Positions 42,733 to 51,616 of a DNA stretch of 64,000 bases are shown here, piece by piece. Numbering within the stretch: the stretch's first letter is position 1; every line of letters starts with the position of its first letter. Made by a program: the position numbers and the translations under genes. Location: assembly GCF_044901685.1 (NCBI RefSeq), contig NZ_JBJDPS010000002.1:1029844-1093843 (forward strand), written 5' to 3'. The DNA comes from Micromonospora_G sp044901685 (lineage in GTDB: Bacteria > Actinomycetota > Actinomycetes > Mycobacteriales > Micromonosporaceae). The notes below the pieces were generated by a model. The model was not told the origin of the DNA and did not search any database. It was given only the letters and a program-made list of their open reading frames with translations.

Positions 42733-44016
42733 TCAGACGATCTCCTGCCACCAGCCGTCCACCGGCGGCGGCAGGTCGACCACCACCCGCTCGCCGGGGC
42801 GAGGCACGGCCAGCCGGACGCCCCGCGCCTTCGCCTCCCGCCACAACCGGTCGACCGGTTCGGCCCACGAGTGCACGGCCAGGTTGAACGTCGCCCAGTG
42901 CACCGGGATCAGCAGGTCCCCACGGAGGTCCAGGTGGGCGGTGACCGCCTCCTCCGGGAACATGTGGATCTCGGGCCAGGCCGGGGCGTACGCGCCGACC
43001 TGGATGAGCGTGACGTCGAACGGACCGTGTTGGCGCCCGATCTCGGCGTAGCCGGAGAAGTAGCCGGAGTCGCCGGAGTAGAAGACCCGGCGGGTCGGCC
43101 CGGCGACCACCCACGACCCCCACAGGGTCCGGTTGCGGGTGAACGCCCGCCCGGAGAAGTGCTGGGCCGCCGTGGCGGTGAAGCGCAGCCCGGCCAGTTC
43201 GACGCTCTCCGACCAGTCCAGCTCGATGATCCGCGAGTCCGGTACGCCCCACCGGGCGAGGTGGGCACCGACGCCGAGCGGGACCAGGAACGGGGCCGTC
43301 TGGAGCCGCAGCAACCCGCGTACGGTGACCAGGTCGAGGTGGTCGTAGTGGTCGTGGGAGATGAGGATGGCGTCGACCGTGGGTAGTGTGTCCAGGCCGA
43401 CCGGGGCGGGGTGCAGGCGGCGCGGCCCCACCAGCCTCGACGGGGAGCACCGCTCGCTCCACATCGGGTCGACCAGCACCCGCCGCCCCTCGATCTCCAG
43501 CAGGGCGGAGGCGTGGCCGTACCAGATCACGCCGAGTTCTCCGGGCGACGCGTCAGCCCGGTCGGCCGGTCCCGCGGCGACCAGCGGGACCGGGTCGGCG
43601 GGCTTGCGCCGGTGACCACCGAAGAGGAACTGGAACAGCACGTTGCGCCCGGATTCGGCCATCACGGCCCGGGTGGTCGCCTGGTTGCGGAACCCGTCGC
43701 CCTCGAACTGCGGGGACGCGCGCAGCCGGGCCGCCCGGTCGCCGCTGGCGCCGGCGCCGAGCGCCAACGGGATGTCCCGGACCGCCCAGACCGCGGCTCC
43801 GACCGCGGTCAGGGCGAGCGCCGCCCCGGCCCGTCGCCGCCAGCGGCGCCGCGCTGCCACCCGACCGGTCCCGACCCGGCCCAGTACGTCTCCACCCCGC
43901 CCACGCGTCACTCGGACATCCTCGCTTGTCGTGACCGGCGGCATGCGGCCGGTGCCGGTCGACCTCCCGGTAGGGGAAGTAGCCGTCCGATCGGCTGGCG
44001 AACTCCAGTCGATCAT
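42733..44016 (-). CDS. MBL-fold metallo-hydrolase (membrane-anchored)
   Basis: A metallo-beta-lactamase fold enzyme of the UlaG/NAPE-PLD-like group. The zinc motif is ISHDHYDHLDL, with HASALLEIEGRRVLVDPM before it, a Ser-Gly-Asp-Ser in VFYSGDSGYF and a His in LIPVHWATFN near the end. A membrane helix (AGAALALTAVGAAVWAV) precedes the domain, so it is probably anchored. Three starts are possible: ATG 44016 (six bases after TAGGTA, leaderless), ATG 43944 and GTG 43911; the N-terminus is therefore uncertain. It shares a control region with the GGDEF-EAL gene. The substrate may be a phospholipid-like amide but is unproven. Confidence 0.85.
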   Translation of the reverse strand: MIDWSSPADRTATSPTGRSTGTGRMPPVTTSEDVRVTRGRGGDVLGRVGTGRVAARRRWRRRAGAALALTAVGAAVWAVRDIPLALGAGASGDRAARLRASPQFEGDGFRNQATTRAVMAESGRNVLFQFLFGGHRRKPADPVPLVAAGPADRADASPGELGVIWYGHASALLEIEGRRVLVDPMWSERCSPSRLVGPRRLHPAPVGLDTLPTVDAILISHDHYDHLDLVTVRGLLRLQTAPFLVPLGVGAHLARWGVPDSRIIELDWSESVELAGLRFTATAAQHFSGRAFTRNRTLWGSWVVAGPTRRVFYSGDSGYFSGYAEIGRQHGPFDVTLIQVGAYAPAWPEIHMFPEEAVTAHLDLRGDLLIPVHWATFNLAVHSWAEPVDRLWREAKARGVRLAVPRPGERVVVDLPPPVDGWWQEIV

Positions 44017-44104
44017 CTACGGTACCTAGGATGATCCGGTTGGTAGCGTGATGCGCCTGCTTGTCGACCAGGCGACGGAAGGATCCACGCGGGGGGCGAT
44101 CTCG

Positions 44105-46468
44105 ATGCGACGCTCGGCTCCGCGTGCCCGTTCCGCACGGACACCGGCGTTCGGCTCGCTGACGTACCTCGCCGCCGGGACCGCCCTCGCCGCGCTCTAC
44201 GTGGCCGACCTCGCCGAGTGGCTCTCCGTCGTGCTGCTCGCCCTGGTGGGAAGCGGTACGGCCGTCGCTCTGGTGATGGGGCCGCGTTGGCACCGGGCCG
44301 CCCCGCGACACCCCTGGCACCTGCTCAGCGCGGCCAGCGTCCTGTTCCTGGTCGGCGTGCTGATCCGCCCCTGGGCCACCGACCGGACCGGCCTGTCGGT
44401 GCTGACCGCCGACGCGTTCACCGTGCCCGGTTACCTCGTCCTGATCGCCGGCATCGGCGGCCTGCTGCGGGCCAGGGGCGGACTGCAACGTCACGCCGTG
44501 ATCGACGGTCTGATCGTCTGTCTCGGTGCCGCCTGCGCCTCGGTGCTGCTGCTGAGCATGCCGGCCGCCTCGATGCAGGGCCGCCCGGCGATGGTGTCGG
44601 CGCTCGCCGGGGCGTACCCGATCTTCGACGTGGTGCTGCTGCTCCTGCTGGTCAACCTGGCCTTCACCACGGCCGCCCGGCGGCCCAGCTTCTGGCTGCT
44701 GGTCGGCATGATGACCGCGCTGCTCGTCGGCGACCTGGCGTACGCGATCGTCGGGCTGGTGGCCACCCTGCCCGCGGCGCCGATCGTCGACCTGCCCTTC
44801 CTCCTCGCGTTCGCGCTGGCCGGTGCCGCCGCGTTGCACCCCTCGGTGGTCTACCTCGGCCGGGCCACGCCGCCGCCGGTGCAGGCCTGGTCCTGGCCGA
44901 GACTGGTGCTGATCTGCCCGGCCCTGGCCGCGCCGTTCGTGCTGACCGCGCTGCTGCGCGAGCCGACGCTGGCCGAACGGCTGGTGCCGGCGCTGGCCGG
45001 GGCGGCGATGGTGGCGTTGCTGCTGACCCGCGCGGTCTCCGCCGTGCAGGGCTACGCCACCGCCCAGCGCCGGTACGAGCACCACGCCACCCACGACCCG
45101 CTCACCGGGCTGCCCAACCGGCTCGCGCTCTCCCGCAAGGTCAGCCGGCTGCTCGGCGGGACCTCGGCCACGTACGACGCGATCTGGGTCTATTTCCTCG
45201 ACCTCGACGGTTTCAAGATGGTCAACGACTCGTGGGGGCACGACACCGGGGACCAGCTCATCGTCGAGGTCGGCCGGCGGCTACGGGCGCTGGTACCGGC
45301 CCCGGCCACGGTGGCCCGGGTCGGCGGGGACGAGTTCGTGATCGTGCTCGGCGCCGACCGCGACGAGGCGGTCGCGCTGGCCGAACGGATCCTCGCCTCG
45401 TTCGCCGTACCGCTCCAGGTGGGCGGCGTGGAGGTGGTGGTGAACACCTCGGTCGGCCTGGCCGGCGTCACCGTCGGCGCGGCGGGCGGCGCGGCCGGCC
45501 GGGTGGCCCAACGCAGGGGTGGCAGCACCGGCGGCCTGCCCACCGCGGCAACCCCGGCCCAGCACGAGGCGGCCCCGGTGACCGCCGAGTCGCTGATGCG
45601 GGACGCGGACGTGGCGATGTACCACGCGAAGGCCGAGGGGCCGGGCAACTGGGCGCTGTTCGACACCTCAATGCGCGACCGGGTACGCGAACGGGTCGAG
45701 ATCGAGTTCGCCCTCCGCCACGCCCTGGCCAGGCACCAGCTCCACCTGGTCTACCAACCGATCGTCGAGCTCAGCGACGGGCGCCTGGTCGGCGCGGAGG
45801 CGCTGATCCGCTGGGACCACCCGGTACGGGGCGCGGTCTCCCCGGTCGACTTCATCTCCATCGCCGAGGACACCGGCCTGATCGCCGAGATCGGCGGCTG
45901 GGTGCTCGACGAGTCGCTGCGGCAACTCGCCGGCTGGCGCGACGCCGGTGTGGTGGACGACCAGTTCTGGCTCTCGGTCAACGTCTCGCCCCGGCAACTG
46001 CGTGACGCCGCCCTGCCGAGGCTGTTGGCCGACGCGCTGACCCGCCACGATCTGCCGGCCCGGGTGGTGGTGCTGGAGATAACCGAGTCGGTGATGGTCG
46101 ACACCGCCACCGTGACCGACCAGGTTCTGGCGCAACTGCGCCGGATGGGCGTACGGGTGGTGGTCGACGACTTCGGCACCGGCTACTCCGCGCTCGGCTA
46201 CCTGCGACGTCACCCGGTCACCGGGGTCAAGGTCGACCGGGCGTTTGTCGACGGGCTCGGCGGCAACCCGGAGGACGAGGAGATCGTCCGGGCCGTGGTA
46301 GCCATGAGCAGCGCCCTGCGGCTCAGCGTGGTCGCCGAGGGGGTGGAGACCCCGACCCAGCGCCAGGTGCTGGAGACCCTGGGTGTGCTGTACGGCCAGG
46401 GGCGGCTCTGGGACGGCCCGGTCCCGCCCGAGGTCTTCGTACAACGCTGGTCCGGCCTCGCCGTTTGA
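44105..46468 (+). CDS. Membrane GGDEF-EAL cyclic-di-GMP protein
   Basis: About 787 residues from the ATG at 44105 (GGGGGCGA before it; ATG 44051 is an alternative). Ten or so N-terminal helices form a membrane sensor, then GGDEF near residue 420 and EAL near 575. The cyclase motif VARVGGDEFVIVL is intact, but the four residues that would form the RxxD inhibitory site read PAPA. About 35 extra residues rich in Gly, Thr and Ala lie between SVGLAGV and the AD-x-AMYHAK end of the GGDEF domain. All EAL catalytic residues are present: EALIRW, NVSPRQL, ITESVM, DDFGTGYSALGYL, KVDRAFV, EGVET. It may both make and degrade c-di-GMP. The stop is two bases from palindrome copy 2. Confidence 0.93.
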   Translation: MRRSAPRARSARTPAFGSLTYLAAGTALAALYVADLAEWLSVVLLALVGSGTAVALVMGPRWHRAAPRHPWHLLSAASVLFLVGVLIRPWATDRTGLSVLTADAFTVPGYLVLIAGIGGLLRARGGLQRHAVIDGLIVCLGAACASVLLLSMPAASMQGRPAMVSALAGAYPIFDVVLLLLLVNLAFTTAARRPSFWLLVGMMTALLVGDLAYAIVGLVATLPAAPIVDLPFLLAFALAGAAALHPSVVYLGRATPPPVQAWSWPRLVLICPALAAPFVLTALLREPTLAERLVPALAGAAMVALLLTRAVSAVQGYATAQRRYEHHATHDPLTGLPNRLALSRKVSRLLGGTSATYDAIWVYFLDLDGFKMVNDSWGHDTGDQLIVEVGRRLRALVPAPATVARVGGDEFVIVLGADRDEAVALAERILASFAVPLQVGGVEVVVNTSVGLAGVTVGAAGGAAGRVAQRRGGSTGGLPTAATPAQHEAAPVTAESLMRDADVAMYHAKAEGPGNWALFDTSMRDRVRERVEIEFALRHALARHQLHLVYQPIVELSDGRLVGAEALIRWDHPVRGAVSPVDFISIAEDTGLIAEIGGWVLDESLRQLAGWRDAGVVDDQFWLSVNVSPRQLRDAALPRLLADALTRHDLPARVVVLEITESVMVDTATVTDQVLAQLRRMGVRVVVDDFGTGYSALGYLRRHPVTGVKVDRAFVDGLGGNPEDEEIVRAVVAMSSALRLSVVAEGVETPTQRQVLETLGVLYGQGRLWDGPVPPEVFVQRWSGLAV

Positions 46469-46470
46469 GC

Positions 46471-46523
46471 GTAAGGAAGGGCCCCTTATTAACGCTATGC
46501 GTTAATAAGGGGCCCTTCCTTAC
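46471..46523. repeat. Long perfect palindrome, copy 2
   Basis: Two 25-base arms starting GTAAGGAAGGGCCCCTTATT (46471-46495 and complement 46499-46523) around a TAT centre. The arms equal those of copy 1 at 38635-38690; only the central bases differ. It fills the gap between the convergent GGDEF-EAL and sdhB genes, two and three bases from their stop codons, so it probably ends both transcripts. Confidence 0.95.
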
Positions 46524-46526
46524 ACC

Positions 46527-47287
46527 TCAGTCGGTGCCGGGTTCGCCGCCGCGCCGGCTGGCCGCCTTGAGGTAGTCGCGGTTGAGCCGGCCGATGGTGG
46601 AGAGCGGGATGCCCTTGGGACAGACCGCGGTGCACTCGCCCATGTTGGTGCAGCCGCCGAAGCCCTCCAGATCCTGCTGCGTCACCATGCCGAGCACCCG
46701 GCCGTTGCGCTCCGGCTGTCCCTGCGGAAGCAGGCTCAGGTGGGTCACCTTGGCCGCCGTGAACAGCATCGAGGAGCCGTTAGGGCAGGCCGCGACGCAG
46801 GCGCCGCAGCCGATGCAGGCGGCCGACTCGAACGCCGCGTCGGCGTCCGACTTCGGCACCGGCTGGCTGTGCGCCTCCGGCGCGCTGCCGGTCGGCACCG
46901 AGATGTAACCGCCGGCCGCGATGATCCGGTCGAACGCGCTCCGGTCGACCACCAGGTCCTTCACCACCGGGAAGGCACGGGCCCGCCACGGCTCGATGTC
47001 GATGGTCTGCCCGTCGGAGAAGTGCCGCATGTGCAGTTGACAGACGGTCGTCGCCGGCTCCGGACCGTGCGGTACGCCGTTGACCACCATGCCGCAGGCA
47101 CCGCAGATGCCCTCCCGGCAGTCGTGGTCGAACGCCACCGGTTCCGCCCCGTCGAGGATCAGGCGCTCGTTGAGCACGTCGAGCATCTCCAGGAACGACA
47201 TGTCGGGGGAGACGTCGTCGACCTGGTAGGAGACCATCCGGCCGGGATCGGCCGGTCCGGACTGTCGCCAGATGCGCAGGGTCAGAT

Positions 47288-47291
<4 letters not shown>
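46527..47291 (-). CDS. sdhB: Succinate dehydrogenase/fumarate reductase iron-sulfur subunit
   Basis: A 254-residue subunit that relays electrons from the flavin to quinone. All three cluster sites are visible: [2Fe-2S] CREGICGACGMVVNG with a later Cys in TTVCQLH, [4Fe-4S] CIGCGACVAACPNG and [3Fe-4S] CTNMGECTAVCPKG. The GTG start at 47291 overlaps the sdhA stop by four bases. Last gene of the sdhCAB operon. Confidence 0.96.
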
Positions 47292-49227
<1,936 letters not shown>

Positions 49228-49231
<4 letters not shown>

Positions 49232-49914
49232 GCCACCCATCCGGCTAGTACGGCGAAGGGAACCAGCAGGTAGCCGCCGCAGAGCACGACGGCGAAGGCG
49301 AGTGCGGTGGCACGGGCCCGGCGCTCGCCCTTCGGTGACTGCTGGCCGAGGCTGCGGAAGGCACTGAACAAACCGTGCCGCAGGTGGAAGCCGAGCGCGA
49401 CGATGGCCAGGGTGTAGACCAGGGTCACGTACCAGCGTTCCGGGGCGAAGTCGGCGACCACGTTCGCGTACGGGCGGCGCGGGTCGCCGACCGGGTTGAG
49501 CGTTCCGGTGGTCAGATCGAGCAGGTGGTAGACCACGAAGAGCAGGATGATCACCCCGCCCCAGCGCATGGTCCGGGCCGCGTAGCTGGCCTGTACGGGC
49601 TTGCGGTGGACGTACCGGACCGGGCGGGCCTTCCGGGCCGCCACGGCGAGCGAGGTCGCCGCCCAGATGTGCAGCAGCAGGGCGATGGTGAGCGCGCCGC
49701 GCTGGAGCCAGAGGTACCAGACCTCGGGCAGCAGCGGCGTACCGATGGTCCGCAGCCAGTGCGCGTAGTGGTCGAACGAGTGCGCGCCGAAGAAGATCTT
49801 GAGGTTGCCGATCATGTGCGCGATGAGGAAGAGCACCAGCAGGATGCCCGTCACCGCCATCACTGCCTTCTTGCCGACCGATGAGCGGACCGGCGAACGC
49901 GTTTCTACTGCCAC
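49228..49914 (-). CDS. sdhC: Succinate dehydrogenase cytochrome b subunit
   Basis: A 228-residue membrane anchor with five or six helices and likely heme-ligand histidines in LIAHMIGNLKIF, ALLLHIWAAT, VVYHLLDLTT and GFHLRHGLF. There is no separate sdhD gene, so the complex is the single-anchor type with two hemes. The GTG at 49914 is chosen because a TAGCGT -10 box ends seven bases before it; an upstream in-frame ATG at 49956 would overlap the promoter. It is the first gene of sdhCAB and divergent from a LysR regulator. Confidence 0.93.
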
Positions 49915-49921
49915 CTGACCG

Positions 49922-49951
49922 ACGCTAGGAGAGCTGTGATTAGTCGTCCAA
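49922..49951 (-). promoter_or_regulatory. Promoter of sdhCAB (leaderless)
   Basis: On the minus strand TTGGAC (49951-49946) and TAGCGT (49927-49922) are 18 bases apart; transcription would begin near 49915, one base from the sdhC GTG. Confidence 0.55.
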
Positions 49952-49972
49952 TGCATCGAAGCCGCAGTGTCG

Positions 49973-49987
49973 ATAGCTGTAGGCTAT
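49973..49987. promoter_or_regulatory. LysR-type T-N11-A box
   Basis: ATAGC-TGTAG-GCTAT, a perfect inverted repeat with the T-N11-A spacing of LysR sites, lies just before the LysR gene and 22 bases upstream of the sdhC -35 box. It could serve both autoregulation and control of sdhCAB. Confidence 0.65.
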
Positions 49988-49991
49988 ACAA

Positions 49992-50921
49992 GTGCAGCTC
50001 CACCAGTTGCGGTACTTCGTAGCGGTCGCAGAAAACCGGCATTTCACCCAGGCGGCCGATATTGTCGGCATCACCCAGCCCTCGCTGAGTAAGCAAATTC
50101 ACGCCCTGGAAGTTGATCTCGGCGCCCCGCTCTTCGACCGGATCCGGGGAAACATCACCCTCACCGCCGCCGGAGAGGTCCTGCTACCCCTGGCCAAACG
50201 GATCCTCGCCGACGTCGAGGCGGCCCGGGGCGAGGTGCAGGAGCTGGTCGGCGTACGGCGGGGTCGGGTTCGGCTCGGCGCCACGCCGAGCCTGGTCACC
50301 TCGCTCGCCCCGCAGGTGTTGCGCCGGTTCCGCGACGCCCACCCGAACGTCGACCTGCGGGTGGAGGAGGGCGGCTCACAAGACCTGGTCCGGGACCTGC
50401 TCCGGGGCGAACTCGACCTGGCCCTGATCATCCAGCCGGCGCCCGGCCCCGATCCCGCGCTGCGGGTCGAGCCGATCCTCCGGGAGAGCCTGGTGGTCGC
50501 CTCGCTCGACCCGTTGCCGCAGGCCACCCCGATGGGCACCCTGCGCCTGGTCGACCTGCGCGACCAGCCGATGGTCATGTTCCGCGAAGGGTACGACCTG
50601 CGCGACGTCACCCTCGCGGCGTGCCGGGACGCCGGTTTCGAACCCGCGCTGGCGGTCGACGGCGGCGAGATGGACGCCGTGCTCAGCTTTGTCGAGGCGG
50701 GACTCGGCGTGGCCCTGGTGCCCGGCATCGTGGTGGCCCGACGACCCAGGATCCGGGTCACCCAACTGGCCCCGCCCGGCGTACGGCGGACCATCGCGCT
50801 GGCCCGCCGCCGCGAAGCCGTACCGACGCACGCCGCCCGGGCGCTGCGCGGGATCCTGCTCAACTACGTGCGCACCGCCGCCGAACAGGGCGCACTCCCG
50901 CCCGGCGTCGAACCGCTGTAG
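49992..50921 (+). CDS. LysR-family transcriptional regulator
   Basis: A 309-residue regulator. Residues 1-60 are the LysR winged helix (LHQLRYFVAVAENRHFTQAA, VGITQPSLSKQIHALE); residues 90-295 form the two-lobed effector domain (RLGATPSLVTSLAPQVL, VSFVEAGLGVALVPG). The GTG at 49992 follows TAGGCT by six bases, so its mRNA is probably leaderless. It is divergent from sdhCAB with a T-N11-A palindrome between them and may sense a TCA-cycle metabolite; that is inference. It resembles CbbR/CatM-like members only in general layout. Confidence 0.93.
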   Translation: MQLHQLRYFVAVAENRHFTQAADIVGITQPSLSKQIHALEVDLGAPLFDRIRGNITLTAAGEVLLPLAKRILADVEAARGEVQELVGVRRGRVRLGATPSLVTSLAPQVLRRFRDAHPNVDLRVEEGGSQDLVRDLLRGELDLALIIQPAPGPDPALRVEPILRESLVVASLDPLPQATPMGTLRLVDLRDQPMVMFREGYDLRDVTLAACRDAGFEPALAVDGGEMDAVLSFVEAGLGVALVPGIVVARRPRIRVTQLAPPGVRRTIALARRREAVPTHAARALRGILLNYVRTAAEQGALPPGVEPL

Positions 50922-50924
50922 CCC

Positions 50925-50960
50925 GGTCGTCGGTCCGGTTCAGGTCGTCGGTCCGGTTCA
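50925..50960. repeat. 18-base direct tandem repeat
   Basis: GGTCGTCGGTCCGGTTCA occurs twice in a row just after the LysR stop codon. It is probably replication slippage; no function is apparent. Confidence 0.9.
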
Positions 50961-50998
50961 GGCCGGGACAGGGGGCGTCGTGCTGCCGCGGTGCCGGG

Positions 50999-51316
50999 TC
51001 AGACGTGGATGTCGAGGAGGAGCGGCACCGGCAGCTCGCCGTCGGTCACCTCGGCCATCACCGTCTTGTGTTCGGCGTCGATCGGGAAGGGCGACTCCGC
51101 GAAGGCTCGTAGCGCCGCCTCGTAGTCGGCCGATTCCACCGCGTAGACGAGCACCGGCCCGTCCACCGTCGAGAGGATGAATCCCTGCTCGTGGGTGACA
51201 CCCTCATTGACGAAGGTCTCCCGGATCTCGTCCGCGCGACCGCCGGCCTCGGCCAACCATGCCCTGAGCCGGCCGACCTTGTCGGGGCGGATGCGGAGCA
51301 CCTTCAGCTTGATCAT
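50999..51316 (-). CDS. DUF6176-like small protein
   Basis: A 105-residue protein with a ferredoxin-like alpha/beta pattern: IKLKVLRIRPDKVGRLRAWL, ETFVNEGVTHEQGFILST, PVLVYAVESADYEAALRAF. It resembles DUF6176, whose function is unknown; the fold is shared with stress-linked monooxygenase-like dimers. The ATG at 51316 has no strong ribosome site. It stands alone between the LysR gene and an intergenic region. Confidence 0.75.
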   Translation of the reverse strand: MIKLKVLRIRPDKVGRLRAWLAEAGGRADEIRETFVNEGVTHEQGFILSTVDGPVLVYAVESADYEAALRAFAESPFPIDAEHKTVMAEVTDGELPVPLLLDIHV

Positions 51317-51465
51317 TGGCGTCTCACCCGTCTTGCCCGTCCTGATGGCACTTGCCGGTTCAGGCTAGGTCGCCGGACGCCAACCCCTCGAACCCAGCGG
51401 GAGTGGTTGTGACCCGGGCCATCGGCGTCCGGCTGGGAAGCCGTCACTCGGATCGGTGCTACATC

Positions 51466-51491
51466 AAAGAACGTGTACGTACACGTTCTTT
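51466..51491. promoter_or_regulatory. Perfect 26-bp palindrome, possible orphan operator
   Basis: AAAGAACGTGTACG and its complement form a perfect 26-base inverted repeat centred at 51478/51479, followed by a second partial half site CGTGTACGAG. Low G+C and symmetry suggest a protein-binding site, but no gene starts close to it on either strand except a doubtful 40-codon frame. Confidence 0.6.
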
Positions 51492-51545
51492 CGTGTACGA
51501 GATGAGCGAGTCATGCCCGGCGCGCGAACCCGATCATCCGTACGC

Positions 51546-51602
51546 CCGTGGTGGCGCCGGACCGCGGACGGGGCGAACCGTCGAGATCCGGCGCCACCAC
51601 GG
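51546..51602 (-). terminator. Terminator hairpin of the ThuA/sugar dehydrogenase gene
   Basis: Perfect 16-base arms (CCGTGGTGGCGCCGGA at 51546-51561 and its complement at 51587-51602) with a 25-base loop, placed 15 bases after the stop codon of the minus-strand gene. Confidence 0.75.
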
Positions 51603-51616
51603 CAACCGAGTGCCGG

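Larger units (their letters stand above)
51317..51616. other. Intergenic region with orphan palindrome
   Basis: Three hundred bases with no convincing gene. A short reading frame after ATG 51502 (40 codons) has no ribosome site and no recognisable product. The region does hold a 26-base palindrome and a terminator hairpin, listed separately. Confidence 0.5.
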
